Below are positions 12,230 to 23,200 of a stretch of DNA of 64,000 bases, in pieces. Position 1 is the stretch's first letter. Every line of letters starts with the position of its first letter. Made by a program: the position numbers and the translations under genes. This stretch comes from Cymbidium sinense (Eukaryota; Streptophyta; Magnoliopsida; Asparagales; Orchidaceae): the NCBI GenBank assembly GCA_021442155.1, contig CM038222.1:107201121-107265120 (forward strand). Reading direction: 5' to 3'. The notes under the pieces are model-generated. The model saw only the letters and a list, made by a program, of their open reading frames with translations. It ran no database searches and was not told the origin of the DNA.

Positions 12230-12860
12230 TTCACTCATGACCTATGTTTGAACTTGACCAAGCCAACATTTGAGCCTAACCTAGCCCAATTGGCCACTTG
12301 ACCCAAGTTGACCCATTTTTACCTAAAAAGTCAAAATGTGTCAAAATGAGAGCTAAGCTAAATTGATTGAAACCAATTGGTCAAGCCAAATCCAAATCAC
12401 TTATGGAACTTTACTAAAGCCTTAATTGGCTAACCAGACCTGACTTAGCCCAATTGACCTTATACCCAACATGACCTAAAGGGGTCATGTTGAGCCAAAT
12501 TTGAACTTAACCATAATTGATTGGAAACAAAGGTATCAATCCACTCCATATGACTAACAAAACCTAAACCTACCCTTGACCTACCTTAAATAGGTCAAAC
12601 AAACAGGTCAACTTGACTCATTTAACCTAAATAAAGTCATACAAGCCAAATTCAAAACTATACCAAATTGAATCAAACTGAAGACACCAAAATATTTCAA
12701 ATAGTCATATAAACTAGACCCAACCCTTGGTTTGACCCAATTTGACCAATTGATCAACTTGACACAAGTTAACCCATTTTGACCTAAATGGGTCAACATG
12801 AGCCAAACCCTATCAAATGAATTCCAAATCTCATGAAACTTGGCCAAACCTAGTTTATCC
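12230..12860 (+). promoter_or_regulatory. Array of TTGAC (W-box core) motifs in LTR A
   Basis: Dense run of TTGACC/TTGACT and the reverse GTCAA, for example CAAGTTGACCC, CAATTGACC, GGTCAACTTGACTC and TTGATCAACTTGAC. TTGAC(C/T) is the core bound by plant WRKY factors. A binding role is inferred from motif density alone; simple repeat expansion could give the same pattern. Confidence 0.4.
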
Positions 12861-13727
12861 ACATACCCAACATATCCAAAGTTGAAAATCAACAAAATGA
12901 CCATTATACCCCTAGGCTATAGAACAATTATTTGCTTAATCCATGGGTAATTTGGTCACACTCTCTTCACATTCACTTGAGGCTTTCCTAAAAGCTCAAG
13001 GGGACCTAGGGAAGAGTGGTGCAGCCAACACAATGTGTTTGGGTCAGTCAAATTGGTCCCAAGACAAAACCCAACCCCATGGGTCAAAATGCAAAATTCA
13101 AAATCCCTTCCCACTCAAATTCTAGCACATAGGAGGTTGGCAATCCACTCCTTGGCTCAAACTGACCAGGTGCATACTCTTAGCTGATCAAACAACCCAC
13201 TGCCTATGATCAATTGGATCAAAATGATAAGAGGATGGATGACCGTTCGATCCTTCAAGAGCGAGATGCACTCCCTCTAAACAAACTCAAATCCAGCATT
13301 CCTCAATTTGATTGAAGCATAGAGAGTCATAGGATCCATTTGCAAGTGATCCTAACCTTTCTAGAGGGAGATTCAATTTACATCTTCTAAATTTTTCTTA
13401 AGTAAAAAATAGGGGAGACCCATTGAATTGCCAACTTTCTCCACACTTAAACTCCACTCAATCACCTCTTCAAGCTTCATCAGAGGACCAATTCTAGTGC
13501 AACCAAGCTCTCTCCCAAGTTCTTAAAGCAAGGAGATATCAAATTCAATCAAAATCTTGCTCAAGCTAAGGAGGAGGTGACCTATAGGAAGATCCACTCA
13601 ACCTCAAGTGCTCAAAACTTCAGCAAGGATTCATCTAAACCAGGCGAAGCTTCTCCAAGGGAATCGAGTGCCGTCAGCCACCATTTGAGATTTGACATTT
13701 AAGTAATCCCCTCATTGAATGATGCGT

Positions 13728-13775
13728 GTAAAGTGCGCTGACCGCCGCCGCCACATGTTGCGCCGTGAGCCAGAG
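13728..13775 (+). other. Short GC-rich island in LTR A
   Basis: GCGCTGACCGCCGCCGCC and the following GC-rich bases stand out from the AT-rich surroundings. The position is comparable to the GC-rich, ACGTG-containing islands in LTRs F and B, but without a perfect CACGTG here. Confidence 0.4.
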
Positions 13776-16699
13776 GATAAGTTAATGCCTTAATTAATTT
13801 ATAATTAACTTAAGGATCTTCTAAAATTCACAACTATTTCTAAAAAATTTAAAAATTTATGAAATAAAATTCTATGGAAAAATAATTCAACCTAGAATAT
13901 TTTAAAATTAAGTTCAATGGGTTTTGATTTATATTGTTCTCTGAATTTGGGTTTTATTGAAAAGTTTATTTTGCTAATTAGTTTTTAATTAAGCCTTTGA
14001 TTAATCCCAATTTTCTTGGAAATATTTTAGGGAATGACTTCTAACTCCCTTAATTTTCTTGGGATTTATTGAAGGTTTGATTAGAATAATTGCATATGAA
14101 TTTCTTAGTTACCCTCCTTATGTAATTAAGGATTTTTAAGGGTAATTAATGATTCTAATTCATGATTTGGGTTGATTAAGTTCAAATCTAGTAAGTAGGA
14201 GGTTTATGGATAATTTTTGGTGCATTTCCCCTAACTTATTCTCTAAACCCCCTTTTCTCTCCTTAATATCCTCTTAATTAAGGGTTAATTCATTAATTAT
14301 CCCCTTAATTAATTTCTAAAAATTCTAAAAATTTTTAGAACTTAATTAATCTACTTTAGGTAGATACTTAGGTGTTTAAAAACATAAGTTCAATTAAGGA
14401 AATCGAAACCCAATTCATAAGTATGAAAGGGTGTTTTGAAATTACTTAAGCTAAACTCCTTAGCTTAATTGACTTTTAATTATGAGCCAAATTGCATTAG
14501 GCCTTTTCCTTATTAGGAGCATTACAAATTTAAATTCCTTGTGAGTTTTATGTCATCTCATTAGCTTATAATTATTTAGTTAATTATTTTAAGGTGGTGT
14601 AGGTAAGGGTTAATTAAGTTACTTAATTCATACCCTAACTTAATTAATGCATAAAAATGGATCTAATTATCTAAAAATTAAATAAAAATACCAAACACAT
14701 GTGGGAATGGGTTAGGAATAGCAAACTTATCTCACAATTTCAAAATTAAATCAAACTCCAAACTAAACAAAAGTCACTTTGAATTCACTTTGATTTATTT
14801 TAAACTTTCTTATTCTATAATAATGTCTTTCGGATTTAAGTAAAGTGAATTTGTTTACATGCATTCATTACTTTGAATCTTTCCCCAACATGTTAAGTTG
14901 TATGTCATGTGATTTCATTCATTCATAATTTTAAAATTCAAAATTTAAAGTGAAGTTATTTACTTTATGTCAAATTTGCATGTGTTGGCTAAAGTAGAAA
15001 TATGAATGACTATTATCGCTACTAAATCCAAATTATTTTCAAAATACATAAATCAAATATCAAATATGAAAGTATGCTACTTATATTTCAATTATGAATT
15101 GGCATGTGATAGAGTATAAAGGTATGGTTAGCATAGGTTTCCTTTCTTTTTTATGTTGGTATAGTTTTGAATAGGAGTTAGTAAGATGTAAGGTTCATTT
15201 GAAAAGAACCTAACACTTACTTAATTCCATACCCTATTCATTTCTATGCTATCACCTAAGAAGGGTTACCTATACTTGCATACATAAATTGCATAAACAA
15301 AAATGAATCCATTAATACAAGTTTTTCATTCTCCTTTTCTATTTCATTTCTTTTATACATATATTTGTATTTAAGATAAGTGGTATATTAGTCTGCATAA
15401 ACCTAAGGTGTGAGGCTTTAAGTAGCCCTAAGTAGGTCTTGTACCTTACACATCAGGTTAACAATGGCGCTATACTCACTTATGCCTTTCTTACTTTCAT
15501 TTGTGTATATAAAAGTTTGAATAAGGAAAACCCTTTCTACTTAAGAAAAATCATGCTTATCCAACTTCTAAATTTCCTTAAATGGATTACTTAGAATGCA
15601 TCATAAAGTGTGTTAAAAATTCTCATTTTGTATGTAAAGATATGCTTAGGGTCCATCCATATGCATGTTATACATGTTGGGAAAGAAATGAAGTAATGTG
15701 TGTTATGTGGATTTTGATTCATTTTGTTTAATCTTAAAATGCTTTTATTTTTGAATAGGTTTATTTTGAGTTTATCTAAACTTAGGATTAATTAAAAGAT
15801 TTAATCAAAACATTCACTTTAAAAAAATTAAAATGTGAACTTACTTTAGAAATTACTTAGGTTTGGGAAGGAAAGAGAGGTTCTCTTCTCTTTCCATCTC
15901 TTCATAACTTAGTAATTAATTGTAGGATCCACTTAAACCAAATAAAAACATGAAATAAAATCAACCCAAAATAATTAAACAGCTTAAATGAAACCTTCCT
16001 CTAAGTTGAACATGTTCTTCACACTTAGAAAATTTAAACCTAAAGCCATAACTAAGCTTATCACACAAACCTTCAAAGCACACACATTAGTCTAAGTCAC
16101 CACTTTTGGCTTTAGGTTAGGTTGGTGCATAGTTTGATGTTTTTTTTTTGTTTTATGATATATGTTTTAGACTGGATGTTCGGGTGTATGCTCGTACAAT
16201 GAATGGTAGGACGTTCTTAGTCTGACTATTCGTTTCTATAGGGAATTGTGCTTAAGGGGCGCTATCATAAATAAAAATATAAAATGTTTTTGCTTGCAGG
16301 TGCTTTATACCCCTAAGCATAATCCAATAGGCTAGTGGATTAGTCACGTATGTGTGGGGTGATAAGTCCAATATACATGCTTGGGATTTGTGTGGTTTGT
16401 TTTAACTAACCTTTATTTTGCAGGTGTTAGTTAGATTTCCTTTTCATGTAAATTTATGCAATTAGGATTTTGGAATGATTATTATGGGCATTAGGATGAA
16501 CATTGGTCATAAGATCTTATCTTATGTACCATGTGAAGCCTTGGAACATCCACTTTCCAACCATCCAAAAGAAGGAACTAAAAAAGAAAATAAGAAAAGA
16601 AGAAGAAAGAAGAAAAGAAGAAAGAAGAAATAAAGCTTGAAGACTCCCATAACAATGAATTCCTTGCTTAATTGTAATTTAATTTATTTGTAATCTAAG

Positions 16700-16727
16700 T
16701 TGTATAAGGGTAGAGCTCGGCTACTCA
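16700..16727 (+). promoter_or_regulatory. Conserved TATA-like box of LTR A
   Basis: GTATAAGGGTAGAGCTCGGC is conserved in all LTRs of the window at the same distance from the LTR end (about 1.5 kb). It contains a TATA-like GTATAAGG in a GC-richer context. Candidate core promoter; there is no transcript evidence. Confidence 0.45.
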
Positions 16728-17078
16728 CATTTCATATTTTCAGGTTTGTGCGATGGTGCTCGACCACAACGGCCTTTTATTCTTTTTTGCGATTACCTTT
16801 ATAAGTTGGTTGATGACTTATTTAGCTTTGCATTAAGTGACATGCTTTTCCTAGTTTGTTCCTTACTTTATGTATGGCCTGGATGTGGATTAGGCTCTTT
16901 AGGGAAAAATAAATCTTTTACCCCACTTAACAATTCAAATTAAAAATAAAGAACTCACAATCTCACATAAAGCTTAGGTTTAAAATCAAGATAAAAGACT
17001 TAGGAACCCCTTAGCTGGATGAGCATTTTTTTATAATATCATGCACAAATGCATCATATTTCACTCTTGATTAGAGGG

Positions 17079-17131
17079 CTTCCACCTTTTCTAGAGAAAC
17101 TTGGCTTGACCTTTAAGAGCCATGGTGGAAA
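17079..17131 (+). ncRNA. Nested hairpin H1 in LTR A
   Basis: Outer stem TTCCACC (17080-17086) pairs with GGTGGAA (17124-17130). Inner stem TGGCT (17102-17106) pairs with AGCCA (17118-17122). The equivalents in B, C and F have different bases that still pair. Candidate structured RNA of the element transcript, not a separate gene. Confidence 0.6.
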
Positions 17132-17896
17132 ATCACCTCCTCCCTTCTTATTGATTTTGGCCAATAATTTTATATCTCATGCATTACTCATATGAATACT
17201 ATTAGCATGAGTCAAAATAATTGACCAAAAAAAAATGAAATTTGAATTGCATTAGATTTAGGTCATTTGAAGCATGCCCTTTACATGATCTAGTCTCTTT
17301 AGGGAGTGAGTTTAAGGACTTAGTCTCTTTCTAAATAAATAATAACCTAGCTATCTTGCAAAAGTATAAAGACTTGCATACATGTATTTAAAATCATAGG
17401 ACGAGTTAGTTGGCGACCACCCCTAGGAGGTTTTAAGTCCAAGCTATCGGGTGGTTTATCCTCTCTTGTAGAGGAAAACTAATTACCCATTTTTTCCTTA
17501 AATTTAGGTTATGCTTTCGGCCCTCGCTAAAGCTCCCTAGATTTTGGTTCTAAGGTTGCTTCTCCACTTTGTTGGCCATAAGCTTAATTCCTCACCTCTT
17601 TGGCATTTCCTTAATCTTTTGTTAAGGAATCATATGTTAAATTTCTAATGAAAAGTTCAACTCAAACAAACTAAATCAATTTCAAAAATATAAAGCCAAA
17701 TTATAGGATAGTTTGAGCTGCTTACTAGGTTTCCTAGCATTGTGGGCATCTCCTACTTATCTTCCATTTTGGCATTCATAATAACTCCCTCTTTTGATCA
17801 ATCCCATTTGATTTTTCAAAAATAAACCAATCGATTGATAGTCCATTCCTATTGAAATATTCAAATACAACGATCAACTACCTTAATCGAGAGTTT

Positions 17897-17952
17897 TCCT
17901 ATAAAATCTCCATTCTTTAGGATGTAATTAACTATGGGGGCTTGCCCCTATA
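17897..17952 (+). ncRNA. Adjacent hairpins H2 and H3 in LTR A
   Basis: H2: TCCTA (17897-17901) with TAGGA (17918-17922). H3: TATGGGGGC (17933-17941) with GCCCCTATA (17944-17952) around a TT loop, nine pairs including one G-U. The linker GATGTAATTAAC between them is almost invariant among LTR copies. Confidence 0.65.
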
Positions 17953-18238
17953 GGAAACTTAATGAACCTGGTTTAAAATAAACCCTGCTTTACTTTTTCA
18001 TGTAAAGTAGGGGAAGAATATCTGGAACATATGCAGACCCATCATCCTTAGGAGTCCTAATTAAGGTAATTAAGTCCATTAAAGGGTAGTGACTTCTATT
18101 TTTTGAGATAATACACTATTTCCTTGATGACATACTCGATCACCTGAATTAGTACATCTGCGGATCTACGTGGTATCCTAAAAAGATGAATTTCTATAAG
18201 AGTAATGCCTCTTTCATTTCTCATGAACAGATTTGAAA

Positions 18239-18256
18239 TGCAACTCCATTGTATGA
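18239..18256 (+). other. Primer-binding-site-like sequence right of LTR A
   Basis: TGCAACTCCATTGTATGA aligns with the primer site of B (TGGCAACTCTATTGGGGA) with one missing base and a few changes, nine bases after the LTR end. It implies that an internal region once followed LTR A here. Only about 25 bases of it remain before the minus-strand LTR F begins. Confidence 0.55.
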
Positions 18257-18320
18257 ATTTTTCTCCACATTTACATAGATGAATAAAGTAAGGTTTATTT
18301 AAATCAGGTTTTAAAGTTCT

Positions 18321-18375
18321 CTAAGCGGGCAAGCCCTTATAGTTAATTACATCTTAAGGAAGGTAAGTTCCTTAG
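18321..18375 (-). ncRNA. Hairpins H3 and H2 in LTR F
   Basis: On the plus strand H3 is GGGC-AA-GCCC (18327-18336) with outer CTA/TAG. H2 is CTTAAGGAA (18353-18361) with TTCCTTAG (18368-18375), one bulge. Same order and linker (GTTAATTACATC on this strand) as the other LTRs. Confidence 0.55.
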
Positions 18376-19131
18376 GAATACTCTCGACTAAAGAAGGTAA
18401 TTATTGTATCCAAAGAATTTAAAGATAGGAGTATTAATAGATTGGTTATGTTTAGAAGATCAAATATGATAGATCAGAAAGAGAGACTTATTATCGAAGC
18501 TAAAGGAAGATGAGTAAGGGATGCTTATGATACTAGAACAACCTAGTGAGCATTCCATTATATCCTATGGTTGGGCTTTATACATTTGAAATTGGAGATA
18601 ATTATGTATTTGAGTTGAAATTTACTAGAATGCTAAGACTTATAATTTTACAATACAAGATTATGGAAATGCCTAAGAGGCAAAGATTTATGCTTATAGC
18701 CCGAGGGAAAATAACAACTTCAGATCCTAAATCTAGTGAGCCTTAGCAAGGCTAAAATATGACCTAAAATCTAAGCGAAGATGGGTATAATATTTACCTC
18801 CACAAGAGAGAGTAAACCACCCGACTGCTAGACTTATAACTGCTTGGAGTGGCAGCCAGCTAACTTCTCCTACATTTTAAAATTGTGTCTGCAAGTCATA
18901 TGTTTTTCAAGATGGCTACATTGTTATTATTTAGAAAGAAACTAAAGTCCTTAAACCCACTCCCTAAGAGACTAGATCATGAGTCGTATGAATAATGACT
19001 TAGTCTATTGCAAATTTTATCAATTTGTATTTGACTTTGGACTCTTTATTTTGACATAGGCCATAGGATTTTATATGACTAAATGTATGATGAAGTTAAT
19101 TATGGGCAAAATCAGATAGAAGAAGGTGTTG

Positions 19132-19189
19132 TCCACCCCTAAGGGATGCCCTCATAGGTCAAGCATTCTCTTGATGTGCAATGGATGGA
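19132..19189 (-). ncRNA. Hairpin H1 in LTR F
   Basis: Plus-strand arms TCCACCC (19132-19138) and GGATGGA (19183-19189). Read on the minus strand, TCCATCC pairs with GGGTGGA with one G-U. The inner stem ATGCT/GGCAT is also kept. It lies 757 bases from H2, matching the spacing in the other copies. Confidence 0.55.
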
Positions 19190-19545
19190 GACCCTTCATT
19201 TTGAAGAGAGGAGCAAGATAATATGCATGGCATTATGCATACAATAGTCAGCTAAGGGGTTGCTAAATATTTTATTATCTTGAATTAATGTCTGGGCTTT
19301 AGGTAATGTTATGAGTTATTTTAGAAATTTTAGTTATGAGTTGCGATTGGGATAAAAAGTTTACTTTTTCTTGAGAGCATAAATGGATCCAGGCCACACA
19401 TTAAATCATCATTCAAAAAGAAACTAGAAGAGGCATGCAAGTTCTAATGCTTAAGATAAACAAATCATCAAATAATTTATAAATTTAATGTAGAAGAATA
19501 ACAGTCCGGTGTGGTTGGGTCCCACCATACAACCTGAACAAGAAA

Positions 19546-19574
19546 TGGGTAGCCGAGCTCTACCCTTATACAAC
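19546..19574 (-). promoter_or_regulatory. Conserved TATA-like box of LTR F
   Basis: The minus strand reads GTTGTATAAGGGTAGAGCTC followed by GGCTACCCA. It is nearly identical to the box in LTR A, while the surrounding sequence is much more diverged. Confidence 0.45.
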
Positions 19575-20874
19575 TCAGATTATAAAAGAATAATTATAAT
19601 TACAAGTGATAAATGTTATGTAGGGTCTTCATTCTTCATTCTTCATTCTTTGCTTCTTTCCTCCTTTGATTTGATTTGCATGTGCTTGCTTCAAAATCAT
19701 CACAGAGCCTCACAAGACAAAACCTTCTAGCCATTGGTCATTATAATCCCCCATAATACTAATCCTAATTCTTAATGTTTAGTTACATTAAAAATAAGAA
19801 AGGTAAATCTAGCTATACCTGTAAAACAAATGTTAGCTAAACACACTATACAACCCAACCAATTATATGTATGATTTGGACTTAGCACCCTGAACATGGG
19901 TAACCAAGTCCACCTATCCTAATTTAGATTATGCTTTGGGGTAAAGAAACCAGCAAAAGAGAGCATTTATATTTATTTTAAGCGCCCCTTAAGTATAATC
20001 TCCTACAGAAAACATAATTAGGCTAATCATGGCCTAACATCCAATCTACGAAATATACATCCTAACATCCAGTCTAAAATAATACATCACAAAAAAAAAC
20101 ATGCATCAAACCATGCACTGCCATAACAAAAAACTAGAAGTGGTGACTTAATTCTAATGTGTGTGTATTAAGGCTTGTGTGGTATGTCTTAACTAGGCTT
20201 TAAAGTTATAATTTCCTAAGTATGAAGGGCATTTAATTATAAAGGGTGGTTTCACTTTAAGTGGCTTAGTTGATTTATAAATTTTTATTTAATATTTTCT
20301 TTTATTTCATCTTGACTTATCCCTAACAACCAAATATTATAAAGAGAAGAAAAGAGAGGATCACTCTCTTTCATCCCCACATTAAATCACAAACTAAAGA
20401 AAATTAATTAAATAATTCTCTTTAATGAATGGTTTATTATATATTTTAATTAACCCTAGGTTTAGGTTCACTTTAAATAATCTCATTCAATAAGAAAGTC
20501 ATTTTAAGATTAGTTGGGATGAACTACCATCACATGACACCTGTTTGTTTATGTCTGTCCATCATATATGTGGAATGCATATGATTAAGTCCTAAACATA
20601 CCTATACATGCAATTTGCATCTTAGCACACTTAAATGTTGAATGTAAGCAAATGTACTTGGAATTGATGTTTCATTTGGTTGAATCATTTTGTCATATTA
20701 ATTTAAAACTCTATTTAAATTCTTATACAAAGGAATAAGAAAAGAACTCTAAACCATATGACTAATCAACCCAACCACTTGAACAAAATATGAATGCATG
20801 TCTTTTTAATAGAAAAATTGGGTTTTCATTCATTAGTTAAATACACATTCAAATGTATAAAAGTTTTAAGCAAG

Positions 20875-21535
<661 letters not shown>

Positions 21536-23074
21536 ATAACATTTTTACTTATGCAAATTAACAAATGAATGAAAGAAAGAGGCTTCACTTCATAAACTAA
21601 GCTTATATTTACATGCATCTCCTGTGTATCAGCAACTAAAGTCACAACATATAATATTATTCAATAATAAGCTTTTGAAAATATGTTTGCAATTTAATAG
21701 TGATAATAGCCGCACTTATTCTTAATTAAATCAACACTTGCAAATTTGACATAACGAAAATAATTTTTACTTAATTAATTGAGAGAAATGAATGCATGAC
21801 TACAAGTGGCATACAACACTTTAATTATGATTGGAAAGAAATGAAGCAACACAAGAATGTGATTTCATTCAAACCAACTAATTTCTAAAGATAATCACAT
21901 TAAACAAGCTTATTTAAAATAAATTGATGTTTCTTAAAGCCATTTTTAATTTCATGTTTGATTTAATTTATGAAATGTGAAAGAGGTTTGTTGGTCCTAA
22001 CCCCATTCCCATATGTGTGAGTTAATTTGATTTAGCAATTAGGTTGATTTTATGGCTTAATTAGGTTAAGGTATGAATTAAATCAATTAAATAACCCTTA
22101 CATATGTACCTTAAGGTAATCAGTTAAACAATTATGAGCTAATATGATATGCAACCACATAGAAAAATAAATAGTAATGCTCCTAGAAATGAAAGGGGCC
22201 TAATAAAATTAGCTCATAATTATTAATTAATTAAGCTTAAGGAGCTCACTTAATTACTCTTATGGTTTTCTGACATGTTTGAGCTAACCATAATTTTATT
22301 AGCTCTCTCTTTAGGTTATTGAATGCCCAAAGTGCTACGCAAGAGTTAATTAGGGAAGTAGATTCAATCAAGTTAATTATGTTCATTAATTATCTAATTA
22401 AATCTTAATTATCCTTAATCAATAATTATGAAATAGATTTAGGGAAAGAGACAAATAAGAGAGCCTAAGTCTCAATCCCTAAATCCTTTTAATTAGTTAA
22501 TTAAAGTTCAGATATCATTTAGATTTTGATTGATTTTGTTAATTAATTAATTAATTTTTTTTGATTGATTAATTATGTAAGAGGGAATGGAGAATACTTA
22601 AGGAAAAGATTGAAAGAGTGGGTCCCAATCCATTTTCCTAAACTTCATCACCATTAATAGAGGTTAATAAGCTTAATTGATTGACTAATTTACTGTTCAT
22701 TTACTTAATTATCATTAATTAAGATAGGAGAATAATTAAGGCTTAATCCATTGATTTCCCCAATTAAGAATCCAATAAATCCTAAGAAAAATTTGGGAGG
22801 TAGAGGTCATCCCCTAAACATTTCTATCAAGTTTGAAATTAATTAGATAATAAATCAAAGAGTAATTAGGCTAATTAAATTTTTAATTAAACCTCAATTA
22901 AGTAAAAATTACTGCTCATAATTAAAAATAATAATTTTAATAAATTCCCCTTTAAAATATCTTTAAAATGAGCCCTCATTTGTACTTTTTGGATTTGTTT
23001 TATAATTAATTATGAATTTAGGAAGTTTCAACATTAAAAATAGATTAATTAACCTAATTAACCCCCTAATCCCT

Positions 23075-23200
23075 TTGGCGCCACGTGGCAACTGACGCGG
23101 CATGCTTTCCACGTGGCGCGATGGGATTAGTTATTTAAGTTGTTACACCGAATACTGACGTGGACGGCAGTGGAACACGTTTTCTACGTGGGCCGTATGA
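23075..23200 (-). promoter_or_regulatory. GC-rich island with G-boxes in LTR F
   Basis: Two perfect CCACGTGG palindromes (23081-23088 and 23109-23116), followed by CTACGTGGGCC near 23194. CACGTG is the plant G-box/ABRE core. LTR B has related ACGTG motifs in a similar island. A regulatory role is inferred. Confidence 0.45.

Larger units (their letters stand above)
1..18229 (+). mobile_element. Ty3/gypsy Tat-lineage retrotransposon A (internal region and LTR)
   Basis: Degenerate LTR retrotransposon reading left to right. The order gag, protease, RT, RNase H, second (archaeal-type) RNase H, integrase is visible from about 780 to 7508 and defines the Tat lineage of Ty3/gypsy. A 2.9-kb non-coding spacer follows, then an LTR whose start (TGACCTCATTTTTAG at 10420) matches the LTR starts seen elsewhere in the window. 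The 5' LTR would lie just left of the window, because position 4 already looks like a primer-binding site. All domains carry stops and frameshifts, so the element cannot make its own proteins. The LTR at 10420 is assigned as its 3' LTR by position only. A primer-like site to its right (18239) suggests that this LTR is also the 5' LTR of a second, lost copy. Confidence 0.85.
10420..18229 (+). mobile_element. LTR A (about 7.8 kb)
   Basis: Starts TGACCTCATTTTTAG, as do the other LTRs here, and ends ...ATGAACA at 18229, nine bases before a primer-site-like sequence. Its 3' part aligns with LTRs B, C and H: the box GTATAAGGG near 16702, the CCCCTTAGCTGGATG motif at 17008-17022, hairpins H1-H3, and a GTGGTATCC-like motif near the end. 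Its 5' part holds a 177-bp tandem repeat and many TTGAC/GTCAA motifs. No gene is visible in it. Such a length is extreme for an LTR, though Tat elements are known for long LTRs. The boundary at 18229 is inferred from the CA dinucleotide and from spacing relative to the other copies. Confidence 0.75.

Noticed and set aside
12608..12904. 98-codon minus-strand frame in LTR A
   Set aside because: It lies in the TTGAC-rich repeat zone. Composition follows the repeats, no domain or homologous frame in other LTRs.
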